This document shows positions 30,650 through 38,761 of a stretch of 44,622 nucleotides of DNA, piece after piece (within the stretch, counting starts at the first letter, position 1; each line of letters opens with the position of its first letter). Origin of the DNA: Candidatus Parcubacteria bacterium (lineage in GTDB: Bacteria > Patescibacteriota > Minisyncoccia > UBA9983); contig QZIU01000019.1 in assembly GCA_003599625.1 (NCBI GenBank), forward strand, positions 1-44,622. The letters run 5' to 3'. The position numbers and the translations under genes are program-made. Below the pieces are notes generated by a model. The model was not told the origin of the DNA. It saw nothing but the letters and a program-made list of their open reading frames with translations, and searched no databases.

Positions 30650-30675
30650 TAAAGAACTTAAGTCCGAAAAGAGTC

Positions 30676-30711
30676 AACCCATACGTCGAAATGACGGGTG
30701 GGTTTTTTCTT
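30676..30711 (+). terminator. rRNA operon terminator
   Basis: AACCCATACGTCGAAATGACGGGTGGGTTTTTT. Confidence 0.85.
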
Positions 30712-30741
30712 TTAAAAATTATTTTAAAAAAATTATTTTAG

Positions 30742-30771
30742 TTGACAACTCAATGGGGGGGGTGCTAGGCT
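30742..30771 (+). promoter_or_regulatory. Candidate promoter with G8 tract in spacer
   Basis: TTGACA, 18-nt spacer ACTCAATGGGGGGGGTGC, then TAGGCT (extended -10 TGCTAGGCT). Confidence 0.5.
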
Positions 30772-30925
30772 GAAGACTAGAAAAGATTCTTTAACAACAA
30801 AATACAAACAAAATCCTGTTTTCTGAATGATAATTCCAGCGCGTAACGCTTAAATGAAAATCAGTGTTGATTTTCAGCTTGAATGATTGTAAGGGGAAAA
30901 GGTGAGGAGGGAGGAATAAAAAACC

Positions 30926-31081
30926 ATGGAAAGAGAGCAGAAAGACTTACTTGTTATGACCGTTGATGATTTGAAAATTGGTGAAGACTTCCAGTTTTTA
31001 ACGGATGAACAGCTAGAGTTTTTGGCTGTTTGCGGAATCTGTAGCAATTGTTGTTATTCAGATTGCATTGGTGGGAATTAA
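30926..31081 (+). CDS. Cys-rich small peptide, candidate RiPP precursor
   Basis: MEREQKDLLVMTVDDLKIGEDFQFLTDEQLEFLAVCGICSNCCYSDCIGGN*; RBS-like AGGAGGGAGGAA upstream; directly before a radical SAM/SPASM gene. Not in the ORF track (51 aa). Confidence 0.75.
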   Translation: MEREQKDLLVMTVDDLKIGEDFQFLTDEQLEFLAVCGICSNCCYSDCIGGN

Positions 31082-31105
31082 GTAAGCCACTGTGCGAATA
31101 ATTTA

Positions 31106-31137
31106 TGCAGGGGTAAAATTTAAATTTTACCCCTGCA
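31106..31137 (+). promoter_or_regulatory. Perfect 32-bp palindrome between peptide and radical SAM genes
   Basis: TGCAGGGGTAAAATTT|AAATTTTACCCCTGCA. Confidence 0.85.
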
Positions 31138-31155
31138 ATTTAAAAGGAGGTTAAA

Positions 31156-32223
31156 ATGATAAAATTGTGTCAATGGGACATTACTGGAGAATGTAATCTA
31201 AACTGCTCTTACTGCAGAGAAAAAAGAACAGAAAAGTTAACCACTCTCAATTTAGGGCAAATTTTTTCAATTATTGATCAGTTTGTAGACATGGAAGTTA
31301 AGATGGTAAATATTGCGGGAGGAGAACCATTAATTTTTAAGGAATTGCCAAAAGTATTGTCTTATCTAAGGCCTAAAGTAGAAACACTTGGTCTCACAAC
31401 AAACGCTACTCTCGTTTCTAATAAAAACGTAAGCATTATCAAAGATTTTTTTGATGGTGTGCAAGTAAGTCTAGATGGCGGCAACGCCAAGACACATGAT
31501 TCAGTAAGAGGCATTGGAACATTCAAAAAAACCGTCTGTGCTATTGAGTTAATGGTGAAAAAAGGTATTAATGTTATGACAAGGTTGACCATAACTCATC
31601 AGAATAAACACGATATTGCTAATTACATAAAACTCGCTTCTAGTTTAGGGTTAAAATCTGCCTATCTAAGAAGAGTTATCCCTAGTGGCAATAGCTATAA
31701 AACAGAACCACTTTCTTCTGACGAACTATTTCATGTTTTTAAAATTGCACATGCAACAGGAAAAAAATTCAATATACACATTGGTTCTGCTGATTATTTT
31801 TCTCAAATTTATTTTGATCAAAACGAGAAGTTAAAGGTAGAGAAAAATATGCAAGACCACCCTGGTAAGGTTTTAAGCGGTTGTTCAATAGGGATTGATG
31901 CGTTCTATGTAGCGCAAGATGGACAAGTTTTGTTCTGTCCTTATTTGCCTGTGTTTTGTGGTGACATGACTAAGGAACATTTATCAAGCATATGGGAAAA
32001 ATCTAGAATGTTTAAGATCAATCGCAATCTAAGAATGAACATTGAAGGAAAGTGTTCGAAATGCAAATATCTAATGTGTTGTGGCGGTTGTCCCGCTTAT
32101 GCTTTTCTTACCGAAGGCAAAATTACAGCATCTGATGCTGGCTGCTGGGTGAATGAACAGTCTTCCGTGTCAAATGATTTAACTATGACACCGAAACAGG
32201 TTCGGTTGAATGATTTATCATGA
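31156..32223 (+). CDS. Radical SAM/SPASM peptide-maturase-like protein
   Basis: CNLNCSYC cluster motif, NIAGGEPLIFKEL, GVQVSLDGG; C-terminal SPASM-like cysteines CSIGIDAFYVAQDGQVLFCPYLPVFCGD...CSKCKYLMCCGGCPAY...GCW; RBS AAAGGAGG. Confidence 0.88.
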   Translation: MIKLCQWDITGECNLNCSYCREKRTEKLTTLNLGQIFSIIDQFVDMEVKMVNIAGGEPLIFKELPKVLSYLRPKVETLGLTTNATLVSNKNVSIIKDFFDGVQVSLDGGNAKTHDSVRGIGTFKKTVCAIELMVKKGINVMTRLTITHQNKHDIANYIKLASSLGLKSAYLRRVIPSGNSYKTEPLSSDELFHVFKIAHATGKKFNIHIGSADYFSQIYFDQNEKLKVEKNMQDHPGKVLSGCSIGIDAFYVAQDGQVLFCPYLPVFCGDMTKEHLSSIWEKSRMFKINRNLRMNIEGKCSKCKYLMCCGGCPAYAFLTEGKITASDAGCWVNEQSSVSNDLTMTPKQVRLNDLS

Positions 32224-33523
32224 CACCGAAATTTCTCTTAATTTTATCCGGCGGCTTGATTCGACCGACAAGCCGCTTTTTGCTGTCATGGGTTTTCTGC
32301 AAGAGGTTAAGTTTCTTCCTGATGCTCCGTCTCAATTCGGCGGGATTCAAAGATTCGTAAAGAGTCTTCAATTCTTTCTTTTTTTCCGCCGAAACTTTGT
32401 CCGATTCCATAAGTCTTCCGTAAGGAGTCTTAGCTTTGTCGTATTTCTTCTTTATCTTGCCTTTTATCCTGGTTTTGGGCACAAGCTTGATGACCGGCTG
32501 GAAGAAATTCTTGAACAATCTCAGTTCGTTTCGGTAAAGATCGGAAAGAATTTGTCTTTCGGTTTCCGTGTCGTACCTAAGATAGCCGACCTCTTTTCTG
32601 ACATGGGTGGAATTCTTTTGCTCTACGAAACAATTGTCATTCTTCTTGTGCGGTCTTGATCTGGACAAATCTATGTTATTGTCCAGGCTGTATCTGTAGA
32701 TGTGATAGTTCATTATGTTTCCGCCGTTGTCCGGATGCATTTCTTTCCAAACGAAGGGAGAGCGGTTTCTGGCTTGATCTATGGACTGAAGGGCTCTTTC
32801 TTGACCTTTGCCCATTACCGCGTCTCCTTCCCACCAGCCGGAGAATATGCCAGTGACGGAAAGGGAATTTACTAATTCTCCCGAAGCCGAGGCTCCGCAA
32901 TGTTCGACAAAATCGATCTGCTCGGTTCCCGGATTTTCCCTGTCCAGTTCGGCGCTTGTTTTGGCGGGAACTTCGCTCTTCAAAGGAAAGTTATGGCTTT
33001 TCTTGCATTTTCTTCTTTCCCGCATGACTTCCTTTTCATGCTCCAGTTTCTTGTCTATGGTGGACGAGGTCATTTGCTTCAATTTATCGGCTGTTTCGTC
33101 GGAACAAATCAATTCTTTCAGCTTCTCACTCTGTCGGTCTCTTCCTTTAAGATCGTTTCCATTCTTTGGCCGCAAGGATAGTCAAAAATCTTCCACATGA
33201 CGGCCAGAGCCGTTCTGACCGGTCCGTCGTAATATTCTTTCCTCTTTTTTTCGTTTCCTTCAACTTGACCTTGTAATTAAACTTCTTGATGGCATATTTT
33301 CTTTCTTGTTCGAGATTTCTGCAATATTCATCAAGGATTAGACCTTTTTCCTTCTTACCCGCTTTGAGATACCTTTCTCTTAAGGTGTCCATATATTGTT
33401 TGGTGCTTTCCTTGTTCATTGCTTTGACTATTAAACCGATAATTGTCAAAGCAATTTAGCATAAATATTATTTCGGTATCTTTTTATCTCATTTATCCGA
33501 TGGGGCTATAGTGTCATTTTAGG
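32186..33523 (-). mobile_element. Decayed insertion sequence, approximate limits
   Basis: Transposase remnant flanked by TGACAC sequences (32186/32221 and GTGTCA near 33518); exact TIRs not established. Confidence 0.5.
32210..33449 (-). pseudogene. DDE integrase/transposase, frameshifted
   Basis: rve-type segments IDFVEHCG, HPDNGGNIMN, FVEQKNSTHVRKEVGYLRYD. N-terminal part in another frame (ERKYAIKKFNYKVKLKETKK); linking segment EYYDGPVRTALAVMWKIFDYPCGQRMETI in a third register. Confidence 0.85.
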
Positions 33524-33555
33524 TGATAGAATGCGTCTTCTTGATTTTGTTGTAA

Positions 33556-33594
33556 AAAACTGGTATATTACATAAATATACCAGTTTTCTTTTT
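33556..33594 (+). terminator. Strong hairpin/terminator
   Basis: AAAACTGGTATATT-ACATA-AATATACCAGTTTT followed by CTTTTT. Confidence 0.8.
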
Positions 33595-33601
33595 AACTAA
33601 C

Positions 33602-34156
33602 ATGAATAACATGCGTAACAAAAGAGAATTATCCTTAAAGAAATTTGTATTATCTAACTATATAAAGATAAAGTTGAGCAGTGCCATCGAATTGGGTTGT
33701 GGTAGTGGCAAGGATGCTTTGTGGCTTTCTAAAAAAATTGGTAAAAAAATTTTGGCAATAGATAAGGAAATTAAAAAAAATAACGATAATAAAAAAATCA
33801 TCAATGTTGAAGCCGACTATTTTGATGTAAAAAAGATTGCTAAGTACATAAAAGCCGATAATCGTTACGATTTAATTTACTCCTCTTACTCATTGTGTTT
33901 TAACGACAAGGAACAAATAATTAATGTTCTGCCTTTTTATTTTAAAAAGATAAAAAATGGAGGTACTTTTTATTTATTGGATTTTACATCAGATGAGGAG
34001 ATTGTATCAAAGAGAACAAATTTGTGGGAGATTTGGTTTTTTGATTTAATAAAAAAATATTTTGACCATTTTGAAATAAGAACAAAAAAAGTTTTTGAAA
34101 AAGAACATGGTCACACACACCGCATTTTTGAATTAGTTTGTTTTAATCCATCTTAA
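33602..34156 (+). CDS. Class I SAM-dependent methyltransferase
   Basis: SAIELGCGSGKDALWLSKKIGKKILAIDKE...YDLIYSSYSLCFNDKEQIINVLPFYFKKIKNGGTFYLLDF. Confidence 0.8.
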   Translation: MNNMRNKRELSLKKFVLSNYIKIKLSSAIELGCGSGKDALWLSKKIGKKILAIDKEIKKNNDNKKIINVEADYFDVKKIAKYIKADNRYDLIYSSYSLCFNDKEQIINVLPFYFKKIKNGGTFYLLDFTSDEEIVSKRTNLWEIWFFDLIKKYFDHFEIRTKKVFEKEHGHTHRIFELVCFNPS

Positions 34157-34340
34157 AGTTTATAGAAAATTTTTTCCATCGGTTTGGAAAGCAGACTGGT
34201 GGAAAGATACGGGCATATCTACGAGGAAGTGTGGGGTTGCCGATTTCCGCAGAGAAAAAAATAGACAATAATCTCAACTTCTGTAATCTGTTTTTTCTTT
34301 GTGATTGTAACCGAACCTTTAATTTTATATACTATAACCA

Positions 34341-35105
34341 ATGTCGATCTCCTGGTCAGCCAAAAGACAACTTACTTATTTGATGTTCGTTATCGTCATC
34401 TTCCTGGCGGCGACTTTTTTCTTTTGGTCAAGATTCACGGCCCCCACTTGCTCCGATGGCAAACAAAATCAGCAAGAAAAAGGGACTGATTGCGGCGGCC
34501 CTTGTTCCAAGGAATGCTTGGGGGATGTCAGAGATCCTGTTGTGATTTGGAGCAAGCCGCTAAAAGTCCGCGGAAACAAATATGATGCCGTTGCTTTGGT
34601 TGAGAACAGGAATCTTTTCTTATCCGCAAAGTCGGCCAGCTACCAGTTTAAGTTTTACGATGAAAGAAATATCCTGATCGCTTCAAGGGAAGGAAAGACT
34701 TTCATCAATCCGGGACAGAAATTCGCCGTCTTCGAGGCGGGCATAGACGCGGGTACAAGGATCCCCGCCAAGGCCTTTTTGGAATTTGAAAAGGGAGTAA
34801 AGTGGGAGATCTATAAAGGAGAAAAACAAAGTTTGGTTGTTACCCGGAAAGAATATCAAGATGAACCAAGCCCTTCGTTGACCGGGCTGGCGGAAAACAA
34901 AGCTCTCGTAACGGCCAACGGAGTTAACGCGGTGGCGATAATTTACGATGCGGAAGGAAACGCCATAGCTGCCAGCGCCACTAAAGCTGGGGATATAAAA
35001 GGCGGCCAGGCAGCCGAAATATTTTTTACCTGGCCGGAGGAATTTGAGGAAGAATACGGTTCCGATGAAGTATTTCTGATGTCCGAGTCGGTTTCAGAAT
35101 TCTAG
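34341..35105 (+). CDS. Membrane-anchored hypothetical protein
   Basis: N-terminal TM; CSDGKQNQQEKGTDCGGPCSKEC motif; beta-rich C-terminal region. Confidence 0.65.
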   Translation: MSISWSAKRQLTYLMFVIVIFLAATFFFWSRFTAPTCSDGKQNQQEKGTDCGGPCSKECLGDVRDPVVIWSKPLKVRGNKYDAVALVENRNLFLSAKSASYQFKFYDERNILIASREGKTFINPGQKFAVFEAGIDAGTRIPAKAFLEFEKGVKWEIYKGEKQSLVVTRKEYQDEPSPSLTGLAENKALVTANGVNAVAIIYDAEGNAIAASATKAGDIKGGQAAEIFFTWPEEFEEEYGSDEVFLMSESVSEF

Positions 35106-35107
35106 AT

Positions 35108-36232
35108 ATGATTCAAAAGTACATGCGAATGGACTGGATATTGTTTTTAGCCACAATACCTCTTTTGGCGGCAGGGCTTATAAGCATGCGATCGTTCGGA
35201 GCCGACACGGATTATTATTTCAACAGACAAATTTTTTGGATCGGATTCAGCGTCGCGGTTTTCTTCGGTTTCAGCTTTATTGATTGGAGATTTTTGAGAA
35301 AGTCCGAGATCTTGGTATCGTTTTTTTTTGTCATCAACTTTTTGCTTGTTATTCTGTTGGCGATGGGGAAGGCGGTTAAAGGGGCGGCAAGCTGGTTTGA
35401 TCTGGGCCTTTTTTCCGTCGAGCCTGTGGATCCGTTGAAGATTTTGATAATACTGATCCTGGCCAAATATTTCTCCCGGCGGCATATCGAAATCGCCAAT
35501 GTCAGGCATATAATTTTACCAAGCCTTTATGTTTTTATTCCGACTTTTCTCGTTTTTCTCCAGCCTGATTTCGGCTCGGCCATAATAATCTTCCTGATCT
35601 TGCTCGGAATGATGCTGGTTTCCGGCATCAATAAAAAACATTTGATCGCTATTTGCTTGATCCTGGCGGTGGCTTTGGCATCGGCTTGGTTGTTTGTTTT
35701 TAAGCCGTATCAGAAGGCAAGAATCATGACCTTTTTGGACCCAATGCGGGACGCAAAAGGAGCGGGTTATAATGCTTTGCAGTCGATGATCGCTGTGGGG
35801 TCGGGCCAATTTTTCGGCAAAGGAATCGGTTTTGGCACACAGAGTCGTTTGGAATTTTTGCCCGAGCATCAGACCGATTTTATCTTTGCCGCGTTCGCGG
35901 AAGAGTGGGGATTTGTCGGAGCTTTGTTTATTTTTCTCTTTTATGCCATAGTAATCTGGCGGGTTTTGAGAAACGCGGCGCTCGGACAGAGCAACTTCGA
36001 ATCTTTTTACGGGATCGGGGTGGCCATATTCTTGACAGCTCATTTCTTCGTAAATATCGGAATGAATATCGGCCTTTTACCTATAACCGGAACTACTTTG
36101 CCTTTTTTGAGCTATGGAGGCACTCATATGCTCACCGTTTATACCTCCTTGGGAATTCTCATGGGGATGCGTCGGTATTCCAGGCATACTCATAGGGATG
36201 ACGCCGAGACGGAATTTTTGGGACCGAAGTAA
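35108..36232 (+). CDS. rodA: SEDS-family peptidoglycan polymerase (RodA/FtsW)
   Basis: QPDFGSAIIIFLILLGMMLVSG, FGTQSRLEFLPEHQTDFIFAAFAEEWGFVG, NIGLLPITGTTLPFLSYGGT. Confidence 0.9.
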   Translation: MIQKYMRMDWILFLATIPLLAAGLISMRSFGADTDYYFNRQIFWIGFSVAVFFGFSFIDWRFLRKSEILVSFFFVINFLLVILLAMGKAVKGAASWFDLGLFSVEPVDPLKILIILILAKYFSRRHIEIANVRHIILPSLYVFIPTFLVFLQPDFGSAIIIFLILLGMMLVSGINKKHLIAICLILAVALASAWLFVFKPYQKARIMTFLDPMRDAKGAGYNALQSMIAVGSGQFFGKGIGFGTQSRLEFLPEHQTDFIFAAFAEEWGFVGALFIFLFYAIVIWRVLRNAALGQSNFESFYGIGVAIFLTAHFFVNIGMNIGLLPITGTTLPFLSYGGTHMLTVYTSLGILMGMRRYSRHTHRDDAETEFLGPK

Positions 36233-36236
36233 AAAT

Positions 36237-36334
36237 TTTAAATTTCGAATTTTAAATTTTTAAATAATATCGAATAACTAAATATTTAAAATTAAAAAAT
36301 TATTTTAAAATTTTAAATTTAAAATTCTGATTTA
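36237..36334 (+). repeat. AT-rich palindromic intergenic repeat
   Basis: AATTTTAAATTTCGAATTTTAAATTTTTAAATAAT...ATTATTTTAAAATTTTAAATTTAAAATT. Confidence 0.6.
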
Positions 36335-37167
36335 TGATAATTGACGGCAATCAAATAGCCAACGAAATAAAAAATGAACTGAGGGTCCGCGTCAGCGGGC
36401 GCAATTTAAAGCTGGCGATTATTAAAGTCGGCCAAAATAAAGCCACGGATATTTTTGTTGAACGCAAGCTCAGATTCGGGAAAGATATCGGCGTTGAGAC
36501 GGAAGTTTTCGCGCTTGGGGAGGATGTAGGAGAAAATGACCTTTGTCAGAAAATAAGCGAAATAAACAAGGGGAACGTCAATGGAATCATCCTGCAGTTG
36601 CCGCTGCCAAAAGGCGTGAATATTCAACCGGCTCTTGATCGTATTTCGCCGGAAAAAGATATTGACGCGCTTTCCTCAACCTTGTCGGGAAGATTTATAG
36701 CAGGGGAAACAACCGTTTTGCCGCCGGTGGTTGGGGCGGTAAAAATTATTTTGGAAAAGGGGGGCATTAATATTAATGATTTAAAAGAAAAGACGGTGGC
36801 AATAATCGGGTGTGGTTCTTTGGTTGGGAGGCCTGCGGCCTTATGGTTTATGAATAATGGCTCAACCGTCTCTGTCTTAAATAGTCACACAAGGGATTTA
36901 AAGAGACTTACAACCGAGGCGGATATAATCGTCTCTGGCGCCGGAAAACCCGGACTTATAAAACCGGATATGATAAAAGAAGGAGCGATTATTATAGATG
37001 CCGCTACTGCCGAATGCGATGGCCGGCTTGTCGGGGATGCCGACCCCGAAGTGGCAAAAAAAGCTGCCGTATTTACTCCAGTTCCCGGAGGCGTTGGTCC
37101 GATCACGGTGGCAATGGTGTTTAAAAATTTAGTTGATCTGAATAGTTGGGAAAATGAACATGGTTAA
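36334..37167 (+). CDS. folD: Methylenetetrahydrofolate dehydrogenase/cyclohydrolase
   Basis: GIILQLPLPKGVNIQPALDRISPEKDIDAL, GCGSLVGRPAALWFMNNGSTVSVLNSHT, PVPGGVGPITVAMVFKN. Confidence 0.95.
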   Translation: MIIDGNQIANEIKNELRVRVSGRNLKLAIIKVGQNKATDIFVERKLRFGKDIGVETEVFALGEDVGENDLCQKISEINKGNVNGIILQLPLPKGVNIQPALDRISPEKDIDALSSTLSGRFIAGETTVLPPVVGAVKIILEKGGININDLKEKTVAIIGCGSLVGRPAALWFMNNGSTVSVLNSHTRDLKRLTTEADIIVSGAGKPGLIKPDMIKEGAIIIDAATAECDGRLVGDADPEVAKKAAVFTPVPGGVGPITVAMVFKNLVDLNSWENEHG

Positions 37168-37218
37168 AGGATTGTTATAGCTATTGACAATTAGTAGGAA
37201 AGTAATAAAGTAAGAAAT

Positions 37219-37476
37219 ATGGAAACACAAACAAAAATACAAAAAATAACAAGCAAAGGGCAGATTACCCTGCCTGTTTCATGGCGGAAAAAGTTTAACG
37301 CCAGACAGATTATGATAAAGCCAAAAGGCGATAGTCTGGAAATCAAACCAATTAACCTTGAAATGTATAACACGGAGGTAACCGTTTTTGACGCGTTAAG
37401 AGACAATAAAGGGAGAGGATTAAAAGCGAAAGATCTAATTAAAATCCTTAAAAAGATAGATTCTAAAAATGAATGA
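37219..37476 (+). CDS. AbrB/MazE-type antitoxin
   Basis: KIQKITSKGQITLPVSWRKKFNARQIMIKPKGDSLEIKPI; overlaps toxin-like ORF. Confidence 0.8.
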   Translation: METQTKIQKITSKGQITLPVSWRKKFNARQIMIKPKGDSLEIKPINLEMYNTEVTVFDALRDNKGRGLKAKDLIKILKKIDSKNE

Positions 37477-37735
37477 CCCGGAGAAGTTATTTAGAAAAAT
37501 CTCTGGCAAGGAAAGAATCTTGTTGGTCTCGTTGGTTGATGATATCTTAACAAAAAAGAAAGGTCTCAACATTAAAAAGCTTGAAAATAGCGATTTTTAT
37601 AGATGTCGGAAGGGACGATTCAGGATTATTTTTCATCACGAGAAAAATAATATAATCATAGATTCAATAAAATTAAGAAGAGAAAATACCTATAAAGATT
37701 TAAAGTGGACATCATTAAACTGGAAAAATATTTGA
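37469..37735 (+). CDS. RelE/ParE-like toxin
   Basis: KLENSDFYRCRKGRFRIIFHHEKNNIIIDSIKLRRENTYKDL. Confidence 0.75.
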   Translation: MNDPEKLFRKISGKERILLVSLVDDILTKKKGLNIKKLENSDFYRCRKGRFRIIFHHEKNNIIIDSIKLRRENTYKDLKWTSLNWKNI

Positions 37736-38757
37736 GCGAGAAGGGAGAAAAAAGTTACCGCCTTAAGCAGATCAAGAAGGCGGTTTTTTGCGATTTGATA
37801 AGCGATTGGGAGGGAGCCACCGCTCTTCCAAAAGAGCTGCGTGGAATTTTGGAAAAAGAATTTCCGCTTTTTGGTATGTTCGCGGAGAAAGTCCTGGAAT
37901 CAAAAAATGGCGATTCAGTAAAGGCGGTTTTCAGGCTGGGGGACGGCAATTTTATCGAAACTGTTTTAATGAAGCATCTGCAGGGGAGGAACACCGTCTG
38001 CCTTTCTTCTCAGGCGGGCTGCGCGATGAAATGCGGTTTTTGCGCGACGGGCAAGCAGGGATTAAAAAGAAATCTGACGGCGGAAGAAATCGTCGATCAG
38101 GTTTTGTTTTTTGCCCGCTATCTATCGACATCGGATGTCGATAATATTGTTTTCATGGGAATGGGGGAGCCGTTTTTGAATTACGATAATGTTCTTTCTT
38201 CAATCAGGATTTTAAACGACAAAGACGGTTTCAACCTGGGAATCCGCCATATTTCCATCTCCACTTGCGGGATAATTCCGGGAATAGAAAAATTCGCGGG
38301 AGAAAATTTGCAATGCAACCTGGCCATTTCTTTGCACTCGGCCGACGATGAGACGCGGTCAAAGCTTATGCCGATAAACAAAACTTATCCGCTGGCCGAT
38401 CTGATGAAAGCGGTGGATGAGTATATAAAAAAGACGAACCGTAAAGTGATGTTCGAATACCTTCTGATCGACGGAGTGAATGATTCGAAGGAAGATGCTT
38501 TAAAGTTGGCCAAGCTTATGAAGAACAGTTTGTATCATGTGAATTTGATAAAATATCATGATACTGGCCTCGCCCGCAACGCCAGTAATCTGGCTTGCGA
38601 GGCGGGCAGGGCGGATTTTAAACCTTCGCCACAAACGAAGCGGACTCAATTTTTTGATATGCTCAAAAAGCTTGGAGTCTCCGTCACCTTCCGTGTCAGC
38701 TTTGGCGAGGATATTTCCGCCGCTTGCGGACAGTTGGCGGGGAAAGTGGTAAGATAG
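37705..38757 (+). CDS. rlmN: 23S rRNA (adenine2503-C2)-methyltransferase
   Basis: CLSSQAGCAMKCGFCATGKQGLKRNLTAEEIVDQ, FMGMGEPFLNYDNV, HISISTCGIIPGI, GTG start. Confidence 0.95.
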   Translation: MDIIKLEKYLSEKGEKSYRLKQIKKAVFCDLISDWEGATALPKELRGILEKEFPLFGMFAEKVLESKNGDSVKAVFRLGDGNFIETVLMKHLQGRNTVCLSSQAGCAMKCGFCATGKQGLKRNLTAEEIVDQVLFFARYLSTSDVDNIVFMGMGEPFLNYDNVLSSIRILNDKDGFNLGIRHISISTCGIIPGIEKFAGENLQCNLAISLHSADDETRSKLMPINKTYPLADLMKAVDEYIKKTNRKVMFEYLLIDGVNDSKEDALKLAKLMKNSLYHVNLIKYHDTGLARNASNLACEAGRADFKPSPQTKRTQFFDMLKKLGVSVTFRVSFGEDISAACGQLAGKVVR

Positions 38758-38761
38758 ATGC

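Noticed and set aside
32210-33200. Plus-strand ORFs over the transposase
   Set aside because: They lie antisense to clear DDE integrase motifs on the minus strand.
33250-33275. Programmed -1 frameshift at A7 in the transposase
   Set aside because: The shift direction fits slippage, but a second frame change near GACAGAGTGAGAAG is also needed, so decay is the simpler reading.
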